DNA from: Merluccius polli | Taxonomy: Eukaryota > Chordata > Actinopteri > Gadiformes > Merlucciidae | Length of the DNA stretch: 64,000 nt | Direction: 5' to 3' | Assembly: GCA_030340625.1 (NCBI GenBank) | Contig: JAOPHQ010006588.1 | Span: 1 to 64,000, forward strand | Shown: positions 19,972 to 31,023 of the stretch, one piece after another | Layout: each line of letters starts with the position of its first letter | How positions within the stretch are numbered: the stretch's first letter is position 1 | Made by a program: the position numbers and the translations under genes | The notes under the pieces: generated by a model | What the model was told of the DNA's origin: nothing | The model's input: only the letters and a program-made list of their open reading frames with translations | Database searches by the model: none

Positions 19972-20657
19972 GGGCCTCATTTATAAAGGTCTCTGCGCAC
20001 GAAAATGTTGCGGAAACAGGGATGAAATGTGCGTACGCATCTTTCACCGCCGACGTCGTGATTTATAGAAAAAAACCTTGCGGAAAAGAGTGCGCAGTTC
20101 TACGCATCCTTTCACCCTGGAGTAAAGCTCCCGCAAAGTTTTTCAAACAGTGAACTCCGGAGACGACCACAGGAAGAAGGTGGCGGTAATGCACTATATG
20201 TGTTTGCAAACCGCCAATAACGCCAAAAGAAGAAGAAGATGCTGTAACCCCCGGAGCTCATTCCGGACCCAACGCACATTGCGCACCACATGAGTTATTT
20301 ATTCATTTATATATTTATTTTATGAAAAGCACCCATTATGAAATATGAATTAAAGCAAAATTATGTTCAACACACTACAGCCCTTTCAAATCACAATCCT
20401 CGGCCTGTGTCACTTAAACATTTAAATAATGAGCTTGATAAATAAGCCACAAAATAGACGTGCGTTGGTCTACTTCATTTAGAAGCACTTCGATCTCCGA
20501 ATCCGAAAAACGCGCTTTCTTTTTAAAAGGTGCATCCATTTTTTTTATTTTTTTTAGTTTTATAAATCGGAATGTTTTTTGCGTACGCACATTCTGAGGT
20601 TTGGGCGTACGCAATGTTCTACGGAGGGTTTCACTCAGAGGTTTATAAATGAGGCCC
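19972..20657. mobile_element. PIF/Harbinger-like non-autonomous element, TSD CAG
   Basis: The termini GGGCCTCATTTATAAA and its reverse complement are flanked on both sides by CAG (19,969-19,971 and 20,658-20,660). The 3-bp target site suits PIF/Harbinger. Internally, the minus strand of about 20,414-20,540 encodes the start of a Myb/SANT-like protein (APFKKKARFSDSEIEVLLNE), identical in arrangement to that at 63.9 kb. It is an internal-deletion derivative of an autonomous element. Confidence 0.75.
20414..20540 (-). pseudogene. Myb/SANT-like Harbinger accessory protein, N-terminal remnant
   Basis: The minus strand reads ATG, then APFKKKARFSDSEIEVLLNE followed by VDQR and TSILW, and then loses the motif. 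This is the NAIF1/Myb-like DNA-binding protein encoded beside HARBI1-type nucleases. The rest of the domain and the nuclease are absent, so it is non-functional. Confidence 0.7.
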
Positions 20658-20968
20658 CAGATGTATGAAACGTGAAATGACCGTGGAAATGTGCGGTGCC
20701 TCACGTCTATGGCGAGTGGATAGTGCCAAACCCAGGCGCGCCGGAAGCACCGGTGCAGGGGGTGCGAACGCACCCCCACTTTTCGGGGGGTAAAAAAAAA
20801 AAAAAAAAGAAGCGCAGTTGTTGACCACGACACCGACACGGCATCGCATTGATTGCAGCATGAACTAGATCTATTTACAGCGCTGTAGCTTTAATTACTT
20901 CTGCTCTAGTCTGGCCTCTTGGTCATGATGTCATGCTCAGCCAATCGGATAATTCGCCGGCAAACCAG

Positions 20969-21357
20969 GGGCCTCATGTACGAAGGCTTGCGTGGATTTG
21001 TGCGTGGATTTTGGCGTACGCCAAAACCCCGAAAATGACGTACGCACAAATAAATTCAGATGTATGAAAGTGTGCGTACGCATGGATCCAAGCGCGTTTC
21101 TTTTGTACATCCCGATCAACGTGGAACTGAGCGCACGTGCAGATGTGGCAAACTCCTCCCTGTCCACGCCCCCATTTAAATATGCAAATATATGTAAATA
21201 GGCCCTGGACCTGAGATTCACCTCTATCCAATCACATAAAACAAGCAAGTGTGGCACAGAGGATATTTATATATTATTGCCACTTACTTAAATGTGTTAT
21301 TTTATATGTATGGACTTTATTTGGCATTTTTACAGACACCCCCCATTCAATTTTAAG

Positions 21358-21399
<42 letters not shown>

Positions 21400-22403
21400 A
21401 GGCACAAGACCACCTGCGGCTATATAAGCTGTGGGCTGCGCTGCGTTCTTCAGTCGGCAGTTAACCGGGACCAGTAAAGCCACTGAAGACCAGCCGACTC
21501 ACTCGTCTTTTTCTTTAATTGATTCTTTCAGAATAACATCTTTTCTAAAATATGCCAACCCTTGAGTCAGCTTGCACTCTATGGGTGTAACACAAGCATG
21601 AACAAAGGAAAGAAAAGACATTTCACGGAGTCCGAGTTGGAGATTGTGGTGAATGACGTGGAGCCGCGGACAGAGATTCTCTCTGGTCCCGTCAGCAGGG
21701 ATCAATATGAAGAGGAAGGAGATGAGTGGGAGCGTGTGTGTGAGGTGGTACATGCCGTGGGGTCCAAGCAGCGCACACACACAGGTGAAAAATAAGTGGT
21801 CGGATCTGAAGGTGGAGGTGAAGCGGAGGAATATATTCTATGCGTCACTTTCATGCCGCACACTAGGAAGACCTCTAGGTGGCGCTGTTTTTCAGCAAAT
21901 TCCGTAACGCTAACTCCCGCATACTTTGTCGCACATTCGAAATCGGCTTATGAGCCAATTGTCATCGTTTGCAAGTAAATCCTCGCGTTCCCTAAATACT
22001 CGCTCACGTCGGATTGCACCATTTGCAAGGTCCTCTAACAACGCTAACGCTGCCATCGGTAATACCATTTTCTTCATCACATTGCGCATGCTTTTATATA
22101 CACCCGTTTAATTGCAAACACGGTGGGTGTGTTAATTGTTCATAAGTGTGTCTCTGACGTGCACATCGCTCTGATGACTAATTGTTTTTGACATTATTAA
22201 CAGTTTCCCAGCGTCACCTCTAAGTGTCGCCAAAGGAACAATAGCTGTAGAAACGTGCGTACGCCAGCTATGAAGTTGACGTGAGGCACCGCACATTTCC
22301 ACGCTCATTTCACGTTTCATACATCTGAACGTGAGCGTGGAACGCCATTTTTTTTTGCGTACGCCACGTTTTTGTGCATACGCAACCTTCGTACATGAGG
22401 CCC
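20969..22403. mobile_element. Harbinger-like element with Myb/SANT ORF
   Basis: The left terminus GGGCCTCATGTACGAAGG and the right terminus CCTTCGTACATGAGGCCC form an exact inverted repeat. Subterminal GCGTACGC words recur at both ends. The flanks are CAG on the left and CTG on the right, so this is not a clean target duplication; the ends may come from two copies. It contains a Myb/SANT-like ORF at 21,601 and a (TTA)n tract at 21,358-21,397. No nuclease is seen. Confidence 0.7.
21601..21850 (+). pseudogene. Myb/SANT-like DNA-binding protein of Harbinger transposon, frameshifted
   Basis: The ATG at 21,601 starts MNKGKKRHFTESELEIVVND, then continues with VEPRTEILSG and EWERVCEVVHAVGSKQRT. After THTG the frame ends at a stop near 21,793, while the next frame continues with KNKWSDLKVEVKRR. 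Together these cover the NAIF1-type Myb/SANT domain used by PIF/Harbinger elements to bind their own termini and import the nuclease. A single indel separates the two parts, so the protein is probably broken. Confidence 0.75.
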
Positions 22404-22406
22404 CTG

Positions 22407-22669
22407 GGGCCTCATGTACTCATGTAGCTTGCTTACGCACAAAAAAGCTGCGTAAGCCACTTCTCACGCAAACGTTCGGATGTACAAAGACTGACTTGAC
22501 GTGAAAAAGTGCGGTTCTCCACGCAAACTAAATGCCTGGCTTACGCACATTTCTGCTGCATTTTGTCAGTTGGCGGCACATAGAGGCAATGCAGCGCAAC
22601 AACATTAGGCTACGCGATCACGAGTCATGAAGTAATATTGCAATATGGGGCTAGTAAAAAGTGGATTTG
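22407..22669. mobile_element. Left end of an outer Harbinger element (continues at 23,715 and probably 62,466)
   Basis: GGGCCTCATGTACTCATG begins directly after CTG, which also ends the preceding element, giving two Harbinger termini head to head. Removing the hAT at 22,678-23,706 and the nest 23,792-62,457 (each with a perfect 8-bp duplication) makes this sequence continuous with 62,466 onward, where a HARBI1-like pseudogene lies. The link to HARBI1 is inference. Confidence 0.55.
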
Positions 22670-23526
22670 TACGTCGGCAGGGGTTGAAATAAGGCTGTTT
22701 TACTCGCCAAATGCGAGTAATTTTTGTATTTGTCGAGTAATTTATGAAGACCACTCGCCACTCTGGCGAGTAATCTAAAAATTCGGCGCGATTGCCGCGG
22801 ACCCGCCAGCAACGGACCCGCTAGCCGCGGACCCGACCGCGCAGCACCCACCGCCGTCTACAATCGCGCAGCTCCCCCCGCTTCAACAATCGCGTAGCAC
22901 CACCCCCCCGGTCAACAATCGCTCAGACTCTGACGCGCTGCTGATTCCCGGCGCTGATTCGCGAGTCGTTCCCTGACTGTGATTGACTCGAGGACTGAGA
23001 CGTCACGACTCACGAGAGCCAGCCAATCGTATTTAAATATCAGTGAAATGGTAAATGCATGCTGTCTTCGTATTTTCTGTGTCATGCCAGATTAATAATA
23101 TATTTGAATGTCTCGTCAATCTGTCTCATTGCACGCGACCCGGCCGGGACCCCCACCTTGGTGGATCTTGGTCTTGAGTGAGGGTGGCCAGACACAATGT
23201 TGTATTTGCTATTATTCACACATTTATTAACACCATCACCTCCCCCAGTTGGTTTGTCGGAGTTGAACTGTAACTTGATCTCTGAATGGTAACTTAACTG
23301 CATTCGTGATTCGTTTGAATGTTGTGAACGAGGGAGGAGGCGACTTCGCCGTTCGCGAATGAGAACGAGGGGCGGAGGGAGGAGCTGAGTCTGAACGACT
23401 CAGTGAATGATTCACCGCTACCGGAAACACTACTGAACGAACGAACGTACGACTCTTTATGGCGAACTGAACGACACGAACTGATTCGCGCAAACGAATC
23501 ATGAAATCCATCACTACTCAGTCAGC

Positions 23527-23562
<36 letters not shown>

Positions 23563-23714
23563 CAACAATTGCTTAGTGCCCCCCCCCCCCCGTCAACAAT
23601 CGCGCAGCGCCCCTATTTTTGTCTGGTAAAAAATCTGTTTGTCTAGTAAAAATTGTCATCTACTCGCCAGTTGTCTGGTAAGCCAAAATTTTAGTTTCAA
23701 CCCCTGTACGTCGG
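22670..23714. mobile_element. hAT-like non-autonomous element with perfect 8-bp TSD TACGTCGG
   Basis: The element is 22,678-23,706. It starts CAGGGGTTGAAA and ends TTTCAACCCCTG, flanked by TACGTCGG at 22,670-22,677 and 23,707-23,714. Internally it has repeats of CTCGCCA/GCGAGTAAT and C-homopolymers joined to GTCAACAATCGCG words (22,859-22,926 and 23,526-23,612). Region 23,070-23,520 appears to be a further insertion. No transposase ORF is seen. Confidence 0.85.
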
Positions 23715-24272
23715 GCTGCACTTCAATCATGCGTTATTGTTGTCGAGAGGCATAATGTGACACTGTTGTAGATATTAGGCTAAACTTAAACCATGGTTTC
23801 TTAACGGGGGCTGTACCGCCCCCTGGGGGGCGTTATAAACATTTTGGGGGGCGCTGGACGCGTGAGGGCTGGTATGGGGGCGCTCTGGCACGAATGGGGG
23901 CGCCACCATTTGGCTTGTACAAAGTTCATTTGAACTCTACATTTTAAACTTTCATGGTTTCCCAACTAAAAATAAAGCTGCTGTCTGAGACCAAGAACCC
24001 GAGTCTGCTGCTTCCACTGCTGGGTAAAAGGGAGTAAACCCCGACGTCGCCCTGGAGATCTCCCCTCTGCTCCCTGATCACGATCGGACAAGCCGAGCAG
24101 GAACGGTCTCCATAGTAACGCCCAAACCAATCCACCACAGCAGCAGCGAAACCCGGGAAACACAAACAGACAGCTGTCACCTCATCTTCGCGGGCTAAAA
24201 CTTAAATAACCAATGAAAACGTACACGAGCGTGATAATGTAACCACGTTTAATCACACACATTACAATCAAA

Positions 24273-24417
24273 TAGGGATGCACCGAATATTCGGTAACCG
24301 AATATATTCGGCCGAATATTGCAACAAAAAGCCATATTCGGTATTCGGTGGAATGAGTGAAAAACAAGGCCGAATGTATATATATTAAATATTAGCGCCG
24401 CGTTTTAATGACGCAAG
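24273..24417. mobile_element. Terminus of a hAT element (TAGGGATGCACCGAAT), interrupted by the gypsy LTR
   Basis: TAGGGATGCACCGAATATTC with repeated ATATTCGG words is a recognisable fish hAT terminus. It runs directly into the LTR at 24,418. Its continuation on the other side of the gypsy element (61,600 onward) includes the start of a BED-finger ORF. The opposite terminus was not found. Confidence 0.7.
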
Positions 24418-25873
24418 TGTAGCCGGCTTGGTCTGCACTCTGCCGACTACTGCGTTGTGTTCCGGTGCAAGACAGGACGCTGACTTTCTTTAAGGCACTT
24501 TATTCTCTCTGTATCAATTCACATAGAACAATGTTCAGGTTTATCTTCCATGTCATGAATCAGCCTCTCTCTGTCTCATAGGAAAGCAGACTCTATAATA
24601 GCATTCACAAAAAGCAGAAAATAAAATACAGAAGAATTAATTAATTAATAATAAAAAAAAAGTAAAAAAAAGTAAAATTGCTTTTACATGTAACATTCTG
24701 CAACATGAAGTAAACCACCTCCCTTTCACTAGCCAACACATACAGTAGCATGCATGCTGCAAAATGCATGCTTTACCTTGGGCTGTTCAGTGCCATTGAA
24801 CGTTTGATTGTACAAGAAAACATTTTAATGAACACATTACAAAACCTGGTATTGGGAGTACCGTAAGCTAGCCTGGCTCCGCCCTCCGACGTACTTCCGC
24901 TCAATTTTCATTTCCCTTCAGTACTAGGTCTGGGTATTCGGCATATTCGCGGGTTTTCTCCCGGTAAAGTTTTACCAGTCCAATCAGCGAACAGGAGGCG
25001 CGGCCTGAGAACAGTGACGTAGAGGTCGTGCGCGAATTTCAGTTATTGAGCGTAAGTACGGAGGCGGGCGGAGGCTAATGCTAATGCTCACTGCATCTGC
25101 CGTTTGTATACTGCGCGCAACGTGGTTTCTGGCGCATGAAATACGTCACGACCAAACGTTAGCGATTGGTTATGGCAGATTCGGAGTGGCACTGGGCAGA
25201 GCCAATAGTTTTAAACTTCAACAGAGCACCCGCCTTCAGTTAGTTAACAATTGTCAATGGTGAGTGGCCAGACTCTCTGTACAAATGAAATGTAGTACGA
25301 GAGGCTGGTGACCAGGCTAACCGTAAGCTACATACCTGTATCAATTCACATAGAACAATGTTCAGGTTTATCTTCCATGTAATGAATCAGCCTAACATAA
25401 AAAAATAGGACAACTGAAACATTTGGGCAACATCACAAGAAGATAAAATGGCGAGCACTAGCATACAGCAAAGCATGCGGTTAGCTAAGCTAACAGTCTC
25501 TAAAGTTCTCAAAACATCAATGTTCTCGACAAAACACGACCAAATGTATGTGCACTCATCATAGAATACATGTACAAGTTACCATGTGCACTGAAACTAA
25601 AGTTACAACAGGTATGTTCCAAATTTACATTACACTGCTGTGGACACGTACCTCTCTCTGTCTCATAGGAAAGCAGACTGAGAAAAGAACGCGAAATGGG
25701 GCGAAATATAGCCACCACTATCCCATAGAGGGCGCAATTACACGACAAATACATCTCCCAATACCTATAAACTACCATGAACAATACAAGATTTTGGTGA
25801 AATAAAACTCACATAACCACGAAATATAAAATGAAAGGTTACAAAAATATTTGTCTTTCTTAAACCTGTTACA
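24418..25873 (-). repeat. 3' LTR of the gypsy element, with a 451-bp insertion
   Basis: Same sequence as the right LTR, enlarged by the insertion at 24,869-25,319 and a short A-rich expansion near 24,650. It is preceded on the minus strand by the purine-rich tract AAAGAAGGGTGAA (25,874-25,890 region), the expected plus-strand primer site. Confidence 0.9.
24860..25328. mobile_element. DNA transposon insertion in the 3' LTR, TAGCCTGG family
   Basis: The element 24,869-25,319 starts TAGCCTGG and ends CCAGGCTA. It is flanked by ACCGTAAGC on both sides (24,860-24,868 and 25,320-25,328), and the other LTR shows the empty site with one copy. Its internal sequence (TGCTCACTGCATCTGCCGTT, GGCGCATGAAATACGTCACG) is repeated at 28,384-28,560. 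It has no ORF. Confidence 0.85.
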
Positions 25874-26196
25874 TTCACCCTTCTTTAATTTCGCCAAAAT
25901 CCTTAACGCTTGGAGAGTAGAAAATAAACAAAAGATACAAAACAAAGCTCATGTTCACTTGGTCTAAGATAACCCTGGGGACTTTTCCATACACAGCATA
26001 TACAGCCACTTAGCCTACTAAGTAAGTTAAAAGGAAAACAGCAGTTGATCAGGCTACTGCCTCCTCTAGTGAATATGATGCCTTTTACACCATATAAGAT
26101 CTTGGAACACTTTCCCTCCAATATGAACATCTGATGACACAAGTCATACCACATGAGATAAAGCAAAGTATACCACAGCACCTAAGTCTCTTCTAT

Positions 26197-27608
26197 CTAA
26201 AATAAAGTGAGGAAAGACTGTGACCTTCTATTGACCCCTTCTACAAAACCCTTGGTGAGTGGTTTTTGCACCATGTTCTCTATCAGGCGATTAACTGCCT
26301 TAACAACCCTGCCAGTACGTGTCCTGACTACCTGTGTCTCAGGCCCTTGTGCTTGTGTGGGTGTCTGACTATCAGTCATTGTAGCAGGTAAGGTGACATT
26401 AGGGGACTCTGTTTCGTCTAGGTCAGGAGTATCAGTCGGGGAATCAGAGTCTGTGTCAGTCATGTGCGATTCAGGGGGCACACTGGAGCTAGTTAAGTCT
26501 CTATCAGGTGAGTCTTCGTTTTCCTCTTGACCTCTGACTTTATCAGACTGGGTTCTCGTGGGTGTCAGTTGAGCAGAATCTCTGGACAGAGAGTGGGGTG
26601 GCAGGTTTCCCACCTCAGACTCATCAGCTTCTCCCATTGACTCACACACAGCTTCAGATGACGCATTTAACCACGAGCAGGTACGTTCCTCAGAAGTGTC
26701 TACTGCCAGGCCACTCAAAGCATTAACAGACGGAGGCTGGAACTCACTATCCACATCTGAGGGATCTTCATCTTGTTCCTCCCTGCTTTGTTCTGGGACA
26801 GGTAAGAAGCTCACGTCCAACGTCAGGTTCCGATGGACGACTTTAGTCTTTCCACTCTCATCCCTGACTTTGTAAACGTGAGTCTGAGGGTTCCGGTCTA
26901 TGATGGTATACATGGTGGGCTCCCACTTGTCTGCTAACTTCCTCTTCCCTCTCTCTGCTTTATTGGCCAGCAAAACCCAGTCGCCAACATTCAAGTGGGT
27001 TCCACGGACTCTCTTGTTATAGCCATCGGCTTGATGTTGCTGTCCTTTCCTCGCATTCTGCTGAGCTATGCCAGCAGCCACATGGAGGTTCGCCATCAGC
27101 TTCTCTGCATAGGTCTTATAATTCACCACAATTGGATCCTTCAGGACTTGTTTGAAAACCTACCCTGTCTACTGGGAGTCTGGGGACTCGACCGTACATC
27201 AAGTAGAATGGAGGATATCCAGTCGTTTCATGAATAGTGGCATTATAAGCAAAGGTCAAAGTCTGTATCTGTTGGGCCCAGTGTTGTTTGGCAGCTAGGG
27301 GAAGGGCTCGCAGCATACTGCCAAGCGTCCTATTGAACCTTTCGGTTTGCCCATTTCCCATGGGATGGTATGCTGTTGTGTGTGTTTTTGTAATCCCTGT
27401 GAGGCTGAGGAGTTCGGCAATGAGTTTACTTTCAAAATTGGCTCCCTGATCGGAGTGTATTCGCTCTGGAAAACCGTAGATGCAGAACACGTTATCCCAT
27501 AACTTCTTCGCTATTTGCTTTGCAGTTTGGTTGACGCAGGGGAACGCATGAGCCAATTTTGTGAAGTGGTCTGTTATGACCAAGACATCTACAGATCTTT
27601 GTTTACTG
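26197..27608 (-). pseudogene. pol: Gypsy element integrase core and C-terminal domain, downstream part
   Basis: From 27,608 the minus strand reads VDVLVITDHFTKLAHAFPC, then GFPERIHSDQGANFES and AYHPMGNGQTERFNRTLG, giving the Asp and Glu of the catalytic triad. A frameshift near 27,120-27,180 leads into ORF 26,197-27,129. This has the SH3-like C-terminal domain (LNVGDWVLLANKAERGKRK, KVVHRNLTLDVSFLPVP) and a long Ser/Thr/Asp/Glu/Pro-rich tail. It is the continuation of the truncated ORF at 55.6 kb. The first codons of the open frame upstream of 27,608 belong to the insert, not to integrase. Confidence 0.88.
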
Positions 27609-27663
27609 CAGCGGCGTAGGAACGAGTTTAACATTGGAGGGGACACATATCGGAAACCTGACA

Positions 27664-28383
27664 GATCCATTAATGGTTCGAACAGAAATAGGCTATGTCA
27701 TAAATGAACTACACTACAAAACATTCACAAATGTATTTTATTCTTCTAAAAAGATACATGAACTGATACATATCAAATCAATTCTTTAATTGCAGGCCTT
27801 ATCATACAGTTTTGTAGACTGATAAATAACATGGGAAGAATATTGATCTAAATTTGAATTCGTATTTTCTGAATACCTTTTCTTTTCTTAGTTGTATCTT
27901 ATGCCTCAATGAACAGACACAGGCAAAGGTTAAGGTTAAAGGGAAAAACAGCATCAAGATTTTTAACATATACACCAACTTGTTTTTACTCTTGAGTGTG
28001 TGATATTCTTCCATATTTCCACTAACTAATTGGTGTGTGAAGGTAAAGGTGAACGAAAACGACATTAGAATGGATGTAATGAACTAATAAATATCAATTA
28101 CTGTGTAGTTTTGATACAAATAAAAGCTAGATAGCACTGTAGTGTTATCCAACAGTGTCAAATGTGCCGTGGCACACAAAAGGTTGAAAAACACTGGCCT
28201 AGGCAAAAGAGCCAAAATGTTTTCTCCTCCTGTCATTTGCAGCCACGAATTGCTTGCAAATTGACTTCTTGTCCAGTAAGTCAAGTCTATGCTGATGGAC
28301 ATGACAGACAGCAACATGGTTGAGTCTGTTTTGGGACATTGTGGACCGGAGACAGGTTTAAAACTAAAACTAGTTTTAAACCT
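27664..28383. other. Gene-free DNA just inside the left end of the insert
   Basis: AT-rich sequence. The minus-strand ORFs here have no recognisable domain. No inverted partner of the left terminus is seen before the next repeat at 28,384. Confidence 0.5.
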
Positions 28384-28630
28384 AATGCTAATGCTCACTG
28401 CATCTGCCGTTTGTATACTGCACGCAACGTGGTTTCTGGCGCATGAAATACGTCACGACCAAACGTTAGCGATTGGTTAAGGCAGATCCAGAGTGGCACT
28501 GGGCAGAGCCAATAGGTTTTAAACTTCAACAGCACCCGCCTTCAAGTGAGAAATCGTTTGTCTCTATAGCAGTTCTAGACCTTTAGTATGAATGAAATGA
28601 GTACGAAGGTCTAGTTAGGACTAGGCTAGA
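28384..28630. repeat. Second copy of the TAGCCTGG-family element (partial)
   Basis: Near-identical over about 180 bp to the interior of the 24,869-25,319 insertion (TAATGCTAATGCTCACTGCA, GGCGCATGAAATACGTCACG, GGCACTGGGCAGAGCCAATA). It ends GGACTAGGCTAG. The left terminus is not present. Confidence 0.7.
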
Positions 28631-28869
28631 AATGTGGCTGCCACAGCAGAAAGTACAGGAGAGTAGTAGAAACAACAAAAAAATAGATGACATTAAAATA
28701 CGAGAAAATTATTAAAAACTGCATACAATAAATACAGAAAACATATCTATGTACAGTATTATGAATAGTAGCAATGTTAATGTAAATCCCAAAAATAAAG
28801 GTAAACATTACAGACAGTTGAGGTAGACATTATCGACTGTACACTATTGACACTATACATTATACATTA

Positions 28870-29512
28870 TTAACAACAAGGTGGAAGCAAGTTGTGGCAA
28901 ACCACTACAGCAGTAATTCCACCAATGGTGCCGTCTACCAGCCCACCATCATTGCTATAGTGGAGGCAGCAGCATCTGTAGGGCTTCATGTCATTAACGT
29001 CACAAGTGACATGGGGAGCCCCAATAGAGCAATGTGGCGAGCTTTTGGGGTGACGTGTGATAAACCCTGGACTCCACATCCCATAGAGCCACACCGGCGG
29101 CTCTATTTCATGGCAGATGTCCCACATCTGGTAATGTAACTTGAAGAGCACCCTTGTCCGTGGTCAGACCATCACCGTTACACAAGATGTGGTGAACAAA
29201 GAGCACCTACTGTCCAGTGTGGTGTCTGTTGGTCCCTTACAGGATCTGGTGTCCTACCAAGAGGGTATGGCACTAAAGCTGGCTCCCAACCTCTCCAGGG
29301 CCATCTTGGAGCCTAACCACTTCGAAAAGATGAAAGTTAGCTCAGCCATGCACATCTTCAGTGAGTGGACAAGTGCTGCCTTAAAGTACCTGGTAGAGGA
29401 GGAGCAGCGTTCTGAATGAAACCTCACCACATCATGGTTCCTGGAGAAGATGGACCACTGGTTTGACCTTATGTCGTCCCGCCACGTTGTGACTGCCCTC
29501 TCGGTTCAGAAT
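28870..29512 (+). pseudogene. P-element/THAP9-like transposase remnant
   Basis: The first frame (from about 28,890) reads ANHYSSNSTNGAVYQPTIIA, then SDMGSPNRAMWRAFGV and LYFMADVPHL. After a frameshift near 29,138 it continues NLKSTLVRGQTITVTQDVV, LAPNLSRAILEPNHFEKMKV, then SSAMHIFSEWTSAAL, and stops at about 29,417. The D-MGS-N-AMWR and DVPHL blocks are typical of the RNase H-fold catalytic part of vertebrate P-type transposases (THAP9 relatives). The THAP finger and C-terminus are missing, so it is dead. A (TTA)n tract follows at 29,530-29,574. Confidence 0.65.
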
Positions 29513-29527
29513 AAAATAAATAAAATG

Positions 29528-29576
<49 letters not shown>

Positions 29577-29579
29577 GTA

Positions 29580-30317
29580 ATAGTTATAGCAGCAGCAGAA
29601 GTAAAACAGCTAACATTTAATTAATAGTAGCAGTAATAGCAGTAGCATTTTAGTATTAGTGTGAGAGTGGGGCTACAGTAGTGGTAGGATTTTGATAATG
29701 TTTTAAAACCTAACAATCAAAACAACTTTACATAATGTCACCTGACAACAAAAGGTTAAAGGACTTTAGTGAAATTATCACGTTAATTACCTCACGTTGT
29801 TAGCCTCCGTTACCAAGCTTTCAGTTAGGTCCTAAATCCATTTAGGGACCTAACTGACCTAACTTTACATTTTTAACATCAACATTTCATGCAAACCAAA
29901 TGTAAAAATAACGATGTCTAAGAGTATACCTCTGATAGCTAATGCTTGAAAATGTAAAAAAACGTTTAAAATGCTGTTGTTTCACCAACTTACCAGTATT
30001 TGTTCTTGACAATTGAAATCAACGGAGCTCCGTCCCTTGTTTGGAACTATTGGCGTCTCCATAACCCGGAAGTGTCGTCCGCCATTTTTTACCACGGGAG
30101 TCAATGGAAGTGTCGTAACTCTGTTTTCTCTATTGCTCTGGGCTACACGTTAAACGTGTATTCTATGGTTCAGAGCTTCTCTATAGCTCTGCTATGGTTG
30201 TGCTCAGCAAACCAAAAGGCAGCCAACAGGTTATCGTGTGTTTCCGACTCTTTCCGTCTATCTCCGGAACGGAAAATGATAGCGACGTAATACTTTTTAT
30301 TAATGAAACTGAGAGAT
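29580..30317. other. Gene-free stretch
   Basis: AT-rich DNA with an inverted pair TTAGGTCCTAAAT / ATTTAGGGACCTAA at about 29,825-29,860. No coding region is supported. Confidence 0.45.
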
Positions 30318-30668
30318 GCAGCATTATCTTTAGTATCATTTAGTATCATTATCTTTAGTATCATTTAGTATTATTATCTTTAGTATCATTTAGTATCATT
30401 ATCTTTAGTATCATTTAGTATCATTATCTTTAGTATCATTTAGTATCATTATCTTTAGTATCATTTAGTATTATTATCTTTAGTATCATTTAGTATCATT
30501 ATCTTTAGTATCATTTAGTATCATTATCTTTAGTATCATTTAGTATCATTATCTTTAGTATCATTTAGTATCATTATCTTTAGTATCATTTAGTATCATT
30601 ATCTTTAGTATCATTTAGTATCATTATCTTTAATATCATTTAGTATCATTATCTTTAGTATCATTATT
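30318..30668. repeat. 25-bp minisatellite, about 14 copies
   Basis: The unit ATCTTTAGTATCATT plus TAGTATCATT is repeated with only occasional T-for-C or A-for-G changes, indicating recent expansion. Confidence 0.9.
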
Positions 30669-31023
30669 GAAGTATCTTGACGCCTATTGTTTACACACAT
30701 TCTGAAATGCCGTATACTGTTTTCCTGAAGGCGGTCTCAAGCCAAGGTAGGTGAGCTCATGAATATTCATACACATTCATACGTCACACTGTTGGGCTTT
30801 TTCTCACTTCCTGGTTTCTGACTTCCTCATCCGTCTATGTTCTTACATTGGCTAATGCATGCAATGGGGGTAGAAGAACGGTTTCCACGTGCAGCATATG
30901 CAACTAGGAGTGACCTATCGTATTCCAAAAGGAGCAAGTAAAAAGGGTTTACCGCCACTCCGTAGCTCGGGAAATCAGGAAGCAATGCACACGAGGTCGA
31001 TGCCGCAAACAAACTACACAACA

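Larger units (their letters stand above)
19893..20727. mobile_element. Harbinger-like element, GGGCCTCATGTAC terminus, interrupted by another Harbinger
   Basis: The left end GGGCCTCATGTACAAAGG follows CAG and continues TTGCGTACGCAC. The body is split by the 19,972-20,657 element. The continuation (20,661-20,706) matches in reverse the region 22,285-22,330, showing that the two halves were once contiguous. The right end is lost: after CACGTC it runs into TATGGCGAGTGGATAGTGCC. Confidence 0.6.
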
